Shown here one piece after another: positions 1 to 9,483 of a stretch of 39,678 nt of DNA. How positions within the stretch are numbered: position 1 is the stretch's first letter; each line of letters opens with the position of its first letter. Source of the stretch: an uncultured Candidatus Actinomarina sp. (GTDB taxonomy: Bacteria > Actinomycetota > Acidimicrobiia > Actinomarinales > Actinomarinaceae); contig CABYTP010000009.1 of NCBI GenBank assembly GCA_902521955.1, positions 1-39,678 of the forward strand, written 5' to 3'. The translations under genes were made by a program, and so were the position numbers. Under the pieces are notes generated by a model. The model ran no database searches, was not told the origin of the DNA, and saw only the letters and a program-made list of their open reading frames with translations.

Positions 1-2
1 AT

Positions 3-776
3 TTTAAATTTATCATTTATGAAAAACATGGTGCTGCAAGATTTATACAAAAATTTTCAATTTCAAAATTAAAGAAAGATAAAAAATCATTTTTAATTGG
101 TGTTACTAAAAAATCCATACAAGAACTTAACGGATCCATCAACAATCCTTTATATCTTCCTAACGGCGTAGATGAAAAATTGTTTTTTCCAGAATCAAGA
201 AATAATGACTCTTTAACTATTGGTTATGTGGGATTTCTAGAAACTTACGGGGTGGATAAGGGTGTACTAAATGCAGTAAATGAAATAATAGAAATAAATA
301 AACACTCAAATACTAGAACGTTTATTGTAGGTGGCCCAGAATCTAAATTAGAGAAAATAAGAGAGCACGTCAAAGCAAAAAAACAGGAAGATAATTTTCA
401 AATTTTAAACTTCATGTCCCATCAAAAAGTTGCAGAATTAATGAAAAGTTTAGATATAGGAATAGTTCCTTATCCCAAAGATGGTCACATGAATCTATAC
501 GCATCGCCATTAAAAATTTTCGAGCTTGCGGCTTCTGGAGTACCAATACTTGCATCTAATATAGATTCTCATCTTGAGTTAGAAGATTTAAATCTTGGTA
601 TACATTATTTTGAACACAATAATTTTGATGACTTCAGAGAAAAGCTTGATGAACTTATTGATAACAGTGAATTGAGAGAATCTCTATCAAATAAGTCACT
701 TGAAAATATCCAAAAATTGTTTTGGGTAAATAGAACAAAAAATATTTTACAAAGCGTCCGTAGCTCAACTGGATAG
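3..776 (+). CDS. Glycosyltransferase, GT4-like, C-terminal part (5'-truncated by window edge)
   Basis: The ORF track starts at an internal TTG (180), but the frame is open back to the left edge and reads ...FLIGVTKKSIQELNGSINNPLYLPNGVDEKLFFPES..., then GYVGFLETYGVDKGV...LYASPLKIFELAASGVPILASN, typical of GT-B/GT4 enzymes. Stop lies inside the following tRNA. Confidence 0.85.
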   Translation, partial: FKFIIYEKHGAARFIQKFSISKLKKDKKSFLIGVTKKSIQELNGSINNPLYLPNGVDEKLFFPESRNNDSLTIGYVGFLETYGVDKGVLNAVNEIIEINKHSNTRTFIVGGPESKLEKIREHVKAKKQEDNFQILNFMSHQKVAELMKSLDIGIVPYPKDGHMNLYASPLKIFELAASGVPILASNIDSHLELEDLNLGIHYFEHNNFDDFREKLDELIDNSELRESLSNKSLENIQKLFWVNRTKNILQSVRSSTG

Positions 777-826
777 AGCACCTGACTTCGGATCAGGGGG
801 TTGGGGGTTCGAGTCCCTCCGGACGT
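754..826 (+). tRNA. tRNA-Arg (anticodon TCG)
   Basis: GCGTCCG acceptor / CGGACGT (terminal G-T wobble), D-arm GCTC-AACTGGAT-AGAGC, anticodon arm CCTGA-CTTCGGA-TCAGG (TCG), T-arm GGGGG-TTCGAGT-CCCTC. CCA is not encoded. Confidence 0.95.
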
Positions 827-854
827 GCTACCACTTAAGCTAGTAATTTAAATA

Positions 855-1559
855 CTAGTAAGAATCTACTATGTAATTATCTATTGCTTCATTTAGTTCA
901 TCAGGATCACAATTTATTATGTCCTTTATTACTGCTAGTCTCCCTATTCTCTCATCAACCATAAAAAATTTAGAAATAATTTTATACTCTTCTCTTGAAA
1001 AATAATCATCAAACAAGACCTGCCATCCTGAATAGGATTTCAGAACGTCATACATTCTAAGCAGGGTTACTGCCCTGAATCGACCATCAATCATAATTAG
1101 ATCAGGTTTGTCTCTCATAACAAATTCTGGATCTGAATAGTTCTTAAACTTTGTAAGTAAAGATTGTCTACTAGTCTTAGGAAATAAAGGGTGTCCCCAC
1201 CTTGAAGTAAGACCAATGTTTCTGTATAAATATATCTGTTTTGATAAATTTCTATGTCCAACCTTTTTGACCTTGTGCTTTACAGAATTAAGAAAAAGTA
1301 GGTCTGTTTCTATTGTTATATAATCTATACCTAGCTTCGAGGCCAACACGGTTGAGCCACCGGAACCATATTCAAGATAAAATTTTGACTCTTTTAATGC
1401 ATTGGTTAAGAATTTGTTTGACAATTCTTCTAATGACGGATTCTCTTCTATTTTGTAAAACAAACTCCCTATTGGAAAAAGATAGCTTACAAAACCCAAT
1501 ATATAAAGAAGACAACGATAGGTAGTTTTAATCATGTTTCTCATTATTGTAAAAAACAA
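855..1559 (-). CDS. Class I SAM-dependent methyltransferase-like protein
   Basis: FYLEYGSGGSTVLASKLGIDYITIETD resembles the SAM motif I region; later PDLIMIDGRFRAVTLLRMYDVL. Confidence 0.6.
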   Translation of the reverse strand: MFFTIMRNMIKTTYRCLLYILGFVSYLFPIGSLFYKIEENPSLEELSNKFLTNALKESKFYLEYGSGGSTVLASKLGIDYITIETDLLFLNSVKHKVKKVGHRNLSKQIYLYRNIGLTSRWGHPLFPKTSRQSLLTKFKNYSDPEFVMRDKPDLIMIDGRFRAVTLLRMYDVLKSYSGWQVLFDDYFSREEYKIISKFFMVDERIGRLAVIKDIINCDPDELNEAIDNYIVDSY

Positions 1560-2692
1560 AAATTACTTATCTTGGCTGCTCTTGCTTCAAGTGATAGTTC
1601 TTTTATTTCACTTTCTTCCAAAAACGATATGTCCTCATTAGTTGATATTTCTAAAGCATTGATAAGGCTTTCTCTTGATTCCAAATCAAAGAAAGCTATC
1701 TTATCTGAAAACATTAAAGACTTATGTGATGGGAAATCAACAGCAACAACTTTTAGTTTGCCACGTAAGTATTCATAATATTTTAATGGAGAAGTATATA
1801 GTTCAGAGTGCTTGTTGCCTTTTTCATTTATTAAAATTCCTATGTCGGAATTCTCTATTATGTTTAAAGCATCTCTTCTATTTTGTTGACCAACAACTGA
1901 GATTGAATTTGCAAGTTTACGTTTTTCAATCTCATCTTTAAGTTCTTTAGCAACATTGTTTGGACCCCCAACTATTGTTAATTCAAATCTCTCATATATA
2001 CTTTTAGATTCATATATATCTATTATGTTGTTTAAGCCTCTAGATTTACCAAACCTTTTTAGATTTCCGACAAAGACTACTCGTTTCTTTTTGTTTAATT
2101 TTTTTTCTTTAGAATAATCTCTTTCAAAGAAGTCTTCATCATAACCATTTGGAATAATTTTAATTTTACTATCGTACAGTTGTGGAATCCTTAAATCATC
2201 GGCGATAGCTTGATTTAGACAAATTAATTTTGATTTATCTCTTTTTATCGATCTATTTACAAGTAGTTTTCTGAGGTAAGTTAACTGGTGACATTCAAAA
2301 ACAACATGTTGATTACTTAAAGAAAGGAAGTAATAAACCCAATCAGACCTAGTAAAAAAAACATCAGGTGTAGAGTGTTCTCTCAATAATTCTTTTACTG
2401 CTCTTCTTGACCAAACTAAGTGGCTATACAGATATGCGAGTTTATTAAAGTACTTAACTTTACCAAAAGGTAGCTTGTGCTCAAGACATTCTGCATGAAA
2501 ATCTTCTTTAAAATCATAGTGATTTTTTAGCACACTCATATCGTCGTTACTTTGTTTTTCTCGTTCGGGATAGAAAAGTTTTACGCTAACTCCACTACGA
2601 ACTAAATATTTAATATTTGATATAGACTGAATGCTATTAGCCGTATTCGCTGGAAAGGTTTGATAGGTAATATAATGGATAGTTTTGTTCAT
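1544..2692 (-). CDS. Glycosyltransferase, GT4-like
   Basis: IPNGYDEDFFERD, RVVFVGNLKRFGKSRGLNNIIDIYE, YTSPLKYYEYLRGKLKVVAVDFPSH: GT-B donor-site pattern. Confidence 0.85.
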   Translation of the reverse strand: MNKTIHYITYQTFPANTANSIQSISNIKYLVRSGVSVKLFYPEREKQSNDDMSVLKNHYDFKEDFHAECLEHKLPFGKVKYFNKLAYLYSHLVWSRRAVKELLREHSTPDVFFTRSDWVYYFLSLSNQHVVFECHQLTYLRKLLVNRSIKRDKSKLICLNQAIADDLRIPQLYDSKIKIIPNGYDEDFFERDYSKEKKLNKKKRVVFVGNLKRFGKSRGLNNIIDIYESKSIYERFELTIVGGPNNVAKELKDEIEKRKLANSISVVGQQNRRDALNIIENSDIGILINEKGNKHSELYTSPLKYYEYLRGKLKVVAVDFPSHKSLMFSDKIAFFDLESRESLINALEISTNEDISFLEESEIKELSLEARAAKISNFCFLQ

Positions 2693-2776
2693 AAATTATC
2701 TCAATAAAGTATAAGTTTAATTATTAATTCAAACTAATAGTTTTTTATATTTCACAAGTTTGATAGAATTTTCTCT

Positions 2777-3619
2777 ATGAAATCAGATCCTGGTTATTTT
2801 GGACCAAAATCAATGATGTGGACAGTTAATAAAGAAATTACTGTTTTGTTTGGAGGAGCGAGAGCTTTACTTATGCATGCTGCTCATCCGCTTATTGCTG
2901 CAGGAGCAAGACAAACTTCTTTTTACCAAAGAGACCCATGGAAAAGACTAATTAGAACTCTTTCGTTGCAAAATTCAGTTACGTTTGGGACTAAACAAGA
3001 AGCAGATGAAAGTGCACATCGTATAAATAAATTACATGAAGTAATTAAGGGTGAAGATGAAGTAACTGGTGGTTTTTATGATGCTCTTGATCATGAACAA
3101 CTGCTTTGGGTACATGCATGTTTGCAAATATCATCAATATATTTTTATGAAAAAACAGTAAAAAAATTAACAGATTTAGAAAAGAACCAATACCATCTTG
3201 AGAATATGAAGTCCGCAGATTTAGTGTTAGTTGATATTGAAAAAATGCCTAAGACCCACGATGGTCTAAAGGAGTGGGTAGTTAAAAAATCCCGAGAAAA
3301 AGATTACTTGCTTTATACAGATGTAGCAAAAGATGTTCAAGATATAATTGCAGGAGGTCCAGTGCCAAAACATATAAAACCAATTTGGCCTTTTATAGCA
3401 TTTACAGCTTTTAATACATTGCCAAAAGAATTTAAAAACATATACGGGATCAAAGATACAAAATTTAAAACTATTGTCTTAGAATTTAATCTGAAGTTTT
3501 TAAAATATTCAAGACCATTTCTACCACCTTTCTTTAGATTGATAGCTCCTGCTCGTTGGGCAAAACAGCGAATTACTAAAAAACCCGATCTTAGATTTAG
3601 CGACAAAGCAAAATTTTAA
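2777..3619 (+). CDS. DUF2236 / MpaB-family oxygenase-like protein
   Basis: LFGGARALLMHAAHPLIAAGARQTSFYQRDPWKRLIRTLS is characteristic of DUF2236 proteins. Confidence 0.8.
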   Translation: MKSDPGYFGPKSMMWTVNKEITVLFGGARALLMHAAHPLIAAGARQTSFYQRDPWKRLIRTLSLQNSVTFGTKQEADESAHRINKLHEVIKGEDEVTGGFYDALDHEQLLWVHACLQISSIYFYEKTVKKLTDLEKNQYHLENMKSADLVLVDIEKMPKTHDGLKEWVVKKSREKDYLLYTDVAKDVQDIIAGGPVPKHIKPIWPFIAFTAFNTLPKEFKNIYGIKDTKFKTIVLEFNLKFLKYSRPFLPPFFRLIAPARWAKQRITKKPDLRFSDKAKF

Positions 3620-3636
3620 AACATTATAATTAAAAT

Positions 3637-3951
3637 ATGACAGATAAAAATAATTGGTCTGAGATAAATAATAATATCTCAGAAATTAAAGATAAAATAA
3701 AAAATAGCATCAATGAAAATGATCTAACCTCTGACTTAAAAGCGTCATTAAAAAATACGGTTGCATCAGCTAGTGCGACTTTAAATGAGTTGAAAAGAAA
3801 TATTGAAAAAACTGTGACAGATGAGGAGATTAAAGAAGAAGCAAAAACCATAATTAGTAAAATTGCTTCTGAATTAGAAGAAAATTTACATGAATTAACA
3901 TCAACGGTTTCTGATTATTTTGATAATAAATCAAGTTATGAAGAAGAGTAA
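3637..3951 (+). CDS. Small amphipathic helical hypothetical protein
   Basis: 104 aa, charged heptad-like composition with no Cys; directly downstream of the DUF2236 gene on the same strand; tail overlaps the convergent gene by 16 nt. Confidence 0.6.
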   Translation: MTDKNNWSEINNNISEIKDKIKNSINENDLTSDLKASLKNTVASASATLNELKRNIEKTVTDEEIKEEAKTIISKIASELEENLHELTSTVSDYFDNKSSYEEE

Positions 3952-5036
3952 TAATCATAATTATTAAAAAAGTTGTTTACCTCGTTAGAAACATACTTAA
4001 TATCTTCGTTGGTTAAATTTGTTGATGATGGAAGCCAAAGAATGGAGTCTGATATCTCTTCAGAGAAACTTAATTTAGTTTTCTTTGTTTCTTGTAAGTA
4101 AGATTGGCTACTTAAAGCTGGATAAGAGTATCTAGTTTCAATATTTTTTGAACTTAAATACAATTTAAGTTCTTCTCTTTGTGTATGATCATCACAATAT
4201 AAATCAATAAACCAAGGTGTTTCAATATTTTTAAATTGTTTAAGATATTTTCTATCTATAAATTTTGAATATTCATTATGTAGCTTCTTTTTTATGTCAA
4301 TGAATTCTTCTAGCTTGTTAAATTGTGATAATCCTAGTGCTGCTTGTAGGTCTGTAATTTTAAAATTTAAGCCAAAACCTTTATGAACATCACTTTTGTC
4401 TTTTTCTCTATTGAAGGTTTTTAAGTCTATTAGGTTTAGATAGACATCATCATCATCTAGTAAAACCATTCCTCCCTGTCCCATAGTAATAATTTTATGC
4501 GGGGTAAAAGAAAGAATACTTATATTGCCTAATGAACCACATTTTTGATTTATGTAGGATGATCCTAATGCATGAGCAGAATCCTCAATTAATATAATAT
4601 TATTTTTTTTACAGTAGTCTTGAATTTCTATTCCTGAGCCAGTTCTTCCGTTTAAAGGAACAAAAATAACTGCATCAATATCTGAGACTGACTTCAGAGA
4701 TTCTACAGACATGCATAAACTATTATCAGTATCAATAATTACCGGTTGGGCACCTGCCCAGATTATTGCATTAATTGTGGCAATCATAGTAATATTTGGG
4801 ACTGCTACTTTATGCCCTTCCTTTATACCAGATGCTAATAGGCCAAGATATATGGCTATCGTTCCGTTTGGTACTGCTACAGAATATTTTCTATTTAAAT
4901 AGCTTGCGATGTTTTCTTCTAATTTTTTTGTAACTTTATGTTCAGTAATCCACGATCCAGATGCCATGTATTCTGTAACATTCTGAACGTCCTCATTTGA
5001 AATATTTGGCTCTACTTGACTAATCATTTTTAACAT
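3936..5036 (-). CDS. DegT/DnrJ/EryC1/StrS-family PLP aminotransferase (sugar aminotransferase)
   Basis: VAVPNGTIAIYLGLLASGIKEGHKVAVPNITMIATINAI, LIEDSAHALGSSY, SILSFTPHKIITMGQGGMVLLDD (PLP lysine region). Confidence 0.92.
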   Translation of the reverse strand: MLKMISQVEPNISNEDVQNVTEYMASGSWITEHKVTKKLEENIASYLNRKYSVAVPNGTIAIYLGLLASGIKEGHKVAVPNITMIATINAIIWAGAQPVIIDTDNSLCMSVESLKSVSDIDAVIFVPLNGRTGSGIEIQDYCKKNNIILIEDSAHALGSSYINQKCGSLGNISILSFTPHKIITMGQGGMVLLDDDDVYLNLIDLKTFNREKDKSDVHKGFGLNFKITDLQAALGLSQFNKLEEFIDIKKKLHNEYSKFIDRKYLKQFKNIETPWFIDLYCDDHTQREELKLYLSSKNIETRYSYPALSSQSYLQETKKTKLSFSEEISDSILWLPSSTNLTNEDIKYVSNEVNNFFNNYDYYSSS

Positions 5037-5454
5037 TTATTCTTGTTCTATCTTTTTCTGGTCCAAAATAGGGCCCATTTTTTATTTCTAGGACTTTACT
5101 ATCTTTTTTAATTTCATATTCGTGGATTCCTTGGAACTGAACAATTAGCTGCCCTTGGTTTATTTCTTCACTGGATATGAACTCGCCCTGTACTGTATAA
5201 AGATTGCAAACTATGCTTCCTTCTAAAACGAGGACTACTTCTTGAGTTATATATGATTTTCTCTCAAAGGTGTTGTGGTAATGTGCATCAAGTATTTTTC
5301 CTTCTTGATAATTCCATGTTCCAACTTGGATAAATGCATCATCAGAAGTAAAAAAATCTAAACCTTCTTTTATATTTTTTAAATCGAAAATGCTTGAATA
5401 CAGTTTGTCATTAAAAATGATTTGTTTAACATTTTCATTAACCATGATGCTCAA
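5020..5454 (-). CDS. Cupin-fold protein
   Basis: DAHYHNTFERKSYITQEVVLVLEGSIVCNLYT...GQLIVQFQGIHEYEI: two cupin-like motifs; sits between fcl-like and degT-like genes. Confidence 0.65.
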   Translation of the reverse strand: MSIMVNENVKQIIFNDKLYSSIFDLKNIKEGLDFFTSDDAFIQVGTWNYQEGKILDAHYHNTFERKSYITQEVVLVLEGSIVCNLYTVQGEFISSEEINQGQLIVQFQGIHEYEIKKDSKVLEIKNGPYFGPEKDRTRINVKND

Positions 5455-6358
5455 TATACCAATCTACAGTTTGTTGAATTCCGTCATTTAAATTTGTTTC
5501 TGGTTTCCAATCTAATTTTATTTGACCTAGATTTCCATCTACTTTTTTTTCATGTACACCATCAGGTCTTGAAGTATCTAGCTCAAACTCTCCATTCCAA
5601 CCAAATTTTTCTTTTATAGTCTCTGCAAGTTCAATTACTGAAATCCCTTTTTCCACTCCAACATTAAAAAAATGATGTCCTGAATCTAAATTTATGGACC
5701 TAACAAGAGCCTCGGCTCCGTCTTTAACGTAAAGCCACTCTCTAATCGGTTTCCCTGTACCCCAGATTTCAACTTTATTGATATTTTCTTTTTTTGCATC
5801 ATGTACTTTTTTTATAATTGCACCTAAAGCATGTGATCTTTCAATATCAAAATGATCATGAGGACCATACATATTCGAAATTACTACATTCACTGAAGAA
5901 AAATTGTTTTCGTCAAAGAAACTATTTCCAAGCTGCACATACAGTCTCTTAGAAATTCCATAATTATAAACTGACTTATCGGGGGGGCCATCAAAAAATT
6001 GTTCTTCTTTGTAAGTTGTTAAGTTACCAGGATACGCACAGTTTGAAATTGGATTAATCAATTTTTCAACATTGTGCTCTAAAGATAGCTTATAAAGATT
6101 AATAGCCATTGTGGAGTTTTCACTTAACATTTTTCCAGGATATTTATACCCATAAGAGATTCCTCCAACAAAAGCAGCACAGTTAATAATTACTTCGGGT
6201 TTAAATTTTGACATATAGTTATCCAAAGAAATTTGTTGTGTTATATCAACATGTTCTTTACCTGTTATTTCCAGTACATTGTATTTATTCTCTTTATCAA
6301 GAATGGCTTTTACATGCTTACCCAAAAAACCATTAGAACCTATAACCAATACTTTCAT
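5438..6358 (-). CDS. fcl: NAD-dependent epimerase/dehydratase, GDP-L-fucose synthase-like
   Basis: MKVLVIGSNGFLGKHV Rossmann motif, FVGGISYGYKYPGKMLSENSTMAINLYKLSLEHNVEKLINPISNCAYPG, YNYGISKR (YxxxK). Directly downstream of gmd. Start set at the internal ATG (6358) rather than the ORF-track start 6385. Confidence 0.85.
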   Translation of the reverse strand: MKVLVIGSNGFLGKHVKAILDKENKYNVLEITGKEHVDITQQISLDNYMSKFKPEVIINCAAFVGGISYGYKYPGKMLSENSTMAINLYKLSLEHNVEKLINPISNCAYPGNLTTYKEEQFFDGPPDKSVYNYGISKRLYVQLGNSFFDENNFSSVNVVISNMYGPHDHFDIERSHALGAIIKKVHDAKKENINKVEIWGTGKPIREWLYVKDGAEALVRSINLDSGHHFFNVGVEKGISVIELAETIKEKFGWNGEFELDTSRPDGVHEKKVDGNLGQIKLDWKPETNLNDGIQQTVDWYIEHHG

Positions 6359-6363
6359 AATCT

Positions 6364-7395
6364 CTACAGTTTTGGATATTCCCAAGTTGGTGAAATTAAA
6401 TTATCTTTTAATAAAGTAAAATCTTTTTTAGCTTCATTTATATCATGTTCAACCATTATTTTTACTAGGCCTTTGAAGTCGACACTTGGTTTCCAATTTA
6501 ATAGTTCTCTTGCTTTTGAAGAATCTCCTAACAAATAGTCAACTTCATTTGGTCTAAAATATTTTTCCGAGGTAATGACATAATCTTCCCAGTTCAAATT
6601 TACATGCTTAAATGCTTCTTCAGCAAAATCTCTTACAGTTTTAGTAACTCCAGTAGCTAGTACCCAGTCTTCTGGATAATCATATTGCATCATAAGCCAC
6701 ATTCCTTCAATATAATCTTTTGCATACCCCCAATCTCTACTTGCATCTAAATTACCTAAAGTTAATTTTGACTGGATTCCCGCTGCTATTCTGCCAACAG
6801 CTTTAGAAATTTTTCTAGTAACAAAAGTTTCACCTCGAAGTGGGGATTCATGATTAAAAAGTATGCCATTTACTCCAAAGACATTGTATGATTCTCTATA
6901 AATTTTTGTTATCTCGTGAGCAAAAACCTTTGATGCACCGTATGGGCTTTTTGGATCAAAAAGTGAATTTTCATCAAGCAATTCTTTAGATATTCCTCCG
7001 AACATTTCTGAGGATGATGCCTGGTAAAATTTTACCTTTTTATCTAGGTGTTTTATTGTTTCTAAAATAGTGATCGATCCGAGTGTTCCTAGTTGAGTAG
7101 TAAGAATAGGATTTTGAAATGAAACTGCGACGTGGGATTGAGCAGCTAAATTATAAATTTCATCTGGTTGTATATTGTTAATTAAGTTGGTTATAGATGA
7201 TGAATCTAATAAGTCAGAGTAGTAAAGTTGTAACTTGTCATCTGATGCATGTTTAGAAATTAGGTGATCAATTCTGCCTGTATTAAATGAAGACGACCTT
7301 CTTACTATTCCGTGAACCTCATAATTTTTAGAAAGTAGAAATTCTGATAGATAAGCCCCGTCTTGTCCTGTAATTCCGGTAATTAAAGCTTTCAT
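6364..7395 (-). CDS. gmd: GDP-mannose 4,6-dehydratase
   Basis: MKALITGITGQDGAYLSEFLLSKNYEVHGIVRRSSSFNTGRIDHL...SPYGASKVFAH...NHESPLRGETFVTRKI: Gmd signatures. Confidence 0.96.
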   Translation of the reverse strand: MKALITGITGQDGAYLSEFLLSKNYEVHGIVRRSSSFNTGRIDHLISKHASDDKLQLYYSDLLDSSSITNLINNIQPDEIYNLAAQSHVAVSFQNPILTTQLGTLGSITILETIKHLDKKVKFYQASSSEMFGGISKELLDENSLFDPKSPYGASKVFAHEITKIYRESYNVFGVNGILFNHESPLRGETFVTRKISKAVGRIAAGIQSKLTLGNLDASRDWGYAKDYIEGMWLMMQYDYPEDWVLATGVTKTVRDFAEEAFKHVNLNWEDYVITSEKYFRPNEVDYLLGDSSKARELLNWKPSVDFKGLVKIMVEHDINEAKKDFTLLKDNLISPTWEYPKL

Positions 7396-7448
7396 TTCAT
7401 TAAATATTGTACTTTGTAGAAAAAGATTCTTCTCAGTTTATATCTAAA

Positions 7449-9458
7449 TTAATAAGAATATTTACTAGTTTTATCGTTGATCTTTAGTAGTAAAGATATA
7501 TTTAATAAATTAAAAAGAAATATTATAACTCCATCAGCCAACATTAGCGAGTCTGTTTTAAGTTCTAGACTAAACAAGAGTGACGCTAATAAAAATATTA
7601 TAATTCTTAAGTTTGTTTCAACATTAAAAATTCTTGAAAGTAGCAATTTCAGAATAGAATAAGTTAACAATACTAGGCCAAAAATACCAAACTTATTTAA
7701 TACTTGTAAAAGAACTGAATGGGGTCCAGATGCTAAGTCGCGCTCTGTAAATTTTATTATATTTAGATAAGCACCTGTGCCATGTCCAAATAATAAATCT
7801 ATGACACTTGGTTTATAGCCTGAGGCAAACATGGCCCAAGGTAAAGTTCTATTAAGCCTGTCACTTATAAATTCAAAACCATACTCACTTTTGTTTACAT
7901 TCTCTCCAAGAATAACTTCCGAAGAAGCGTCTTTGTCAATAAAGAAAGATTCGTCTCTATCAAATGTGGGAATAGTTTGAAAAATGACTGAGGTTATTAA
8001 AATAATTACTACCAATTCCTTTGTGTAGGATTTATAAAAAATGATCACGACAATAAAAAGTAAAATTAATAACACTAGGGTATTGAACCTTGATTGTGAA
8101 AGTAGAGTTGAAGTGATTGAAAAAATTATATATAAATAATTCTTGGAAGATCGATTAAAATAATAATTTAACAAAAAGAAGCATAGACTAAAAAGTTGCA
8201 AATTTCCAAACACTTCGTAATGCGTATTTAATCCCCTCCAGGTTTGTATCTCTCCAAAATTTAATAACTCTGCTCGTCTAGTTAAAAAAAATATCAACTC
8301 AGAAAATGAGTTAAAAAAATTACTTATTCCCAAAAAAATTGACAGTATTGGATAAAAAATTAAAATATTTGAGCTTCTGTTGAGTTCTGTTTTTAATTCC
8401 TTAATGTTGGATGACTTAATAGAATAAAAAACTTCGAAAAATAAAAATACGGATACCAAGTACCACAATGCACTTGGAATATGATATTTAATATCTGGTA
8501 AATAAGACACCATGATATTCCATCTATTCGGATAATCAACGTCCTTCAAATTTTTTGAAAGATTTATTACAGTAGATTTGACTTCTAAACTATTAAGATC
8601 GTTGATGTTTTCTTTTAAATATCTAATATCTTTACGTTCTAAATAAGTTTTTCTATAATTTTCGAAATTAACATTATCAACAATATTTTCGAACTCTGAT
8701 GGGTTATTAATGATACTGGTTTCTAAACTTGGAGAATTTAAATTTGGTGATATGAAGCTAAGACTTAAAGAACAACAAAATAGTATAAAAACAAAATTTC
8801 TTTTATAGAATTTGTGTTTTTTAAAGTAGTTAAAAAGAAAATAATATAGTAAAAAGTCAAAAAACCATGGAATGCCATATCCAGTACTAAAAAATGGAAA
8901 TAGACATAGAATAAATAATTTTAAATGAAATGAATAATTGGCTGAGTAGCTATATATGATAAAAGATTTCAAAATAGAGAAAGCAATAAACACATAGATA
9001 TAAATATTTTCTTCAAAGTTTACATAAATTGAAACAACAAAATAACTAACAAGAGCACCGAAACATGTAATTAATATAAATTGATTGTTTAATCTTTTTA
9101 AGATACTTTTAATATCTAATTGACCTATTAATACATAAGAAAAAAATAAGAATAGCAAGACCTGTTGTAGAATTACCCTACTAATTCGAGGTAAATATAT
9201 TTTGAATAACTCAGGATCTCCAGACTGATTTGCAATAACTTCAGACACTGTTAGATAACAGAATAAATTTTGATTAGTATTAGTCACAAATTGCGTTTTG
9301 ATTTTTAAGACATTAAAGCTCTCAATATTAGATATCTTTACTTTAAAATATTCAAAAAATACAAAATTATTACAATCAGAAAAAATATAGAAAATAGTCA
9401 CTAAGGCAACAAAAGCAAGTATTTTGTTTGATACTAAAAGTTTAAACTTTTTTTTCAT
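7449..9458 (-). CDS. Multi-pass membrane protein, O-antigen ligase/polymerase (Wzy)-like
   Basis: Many hydrophobic segments; GHGTGAYLNIIKFTERDLASGPHSVLLQVLNKFGIFGLVLL resembles the Wzy/WaaL C-terminal loop region. Confidence 0.7.
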   Translation of the reverse strand: MKKKFKLLVSNKILAFVALVTIFYIFSDCNNFVFFEYFKVKISNIESFNVLKIKTQFVTNTNQNLFCYLTVSEVIANQSGDPELFKIYLPRISRVILQQVLLFLFFSYVLIGQLDIKSILKRLNNQFILITCFGALVSYFVVSIYVNFEENIYIYVFIAFSILKSFIIYSYSANYSFHLKLFILCLFPFFSTGYGIPWFFDFLLYYFLFNYFKKHKFYKRNFVFILFCCSLSLSFISPNLNSPSLETSIINNPSEFENIVDNVNFENYRKTYLERKDIRYLKENINDLNSLEVKSTVINLSKNLKDVDYPNRWNIMVSYLPDIKYHIPSALWYLVSVFLFFEVFYSIKSSNIKELKTELNRSSNILIFYPILSIFLGISNFFNSFSELIFFLTRRAELLNFGEIQTWRGLNTHYEVFGNLQLFSLCFFLLNYYFNRSSKNYLYIIFSITSTLLSQSRFNTLVLLILLFIVVIIFYKSYTKELVVIILITSVIFQTIPTFDRDESFFIDKDASSEVILGENVNKSEYGFEFISDRLNRTLPWAMFASGYKPSVIDLLFGHGTGAYLNIIKFTERDLASGPHSVLLQVLNKFGIFGLVLLTYSILKLLLSRIFNVETNLRIIIFLLASLLFSLELKTDSLMLADGVIIFLFNLLNISLLLKINDKTSKYSY

Positions 9459-9483
9459 TAGTTAAATAAAATATTAATACACA

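Noticed and set aside
180-182. ORF-track start of the first glycosyltransferase (TTG at 180)
   Set aside because: The frame is open to the window edge and the upstream translation continues the GT fold; the real start is outside.
3337-3851. Minus-strand ORFs of 89 and 73 aa opposite DUF2236 and the small amphipathic gene
   Set aside because: Antisense to better supported plus-strand genes; hydrophobicity arises from reading AT-rich lysine/glutamate codons in reverse.
3949-3968. TAATAAT-CATA-ATTATTA inverted repeat at the convergent junction
   Set aside because: Pure AT stem without a following T-run in either direction; not credible as an intrinsic terminator.
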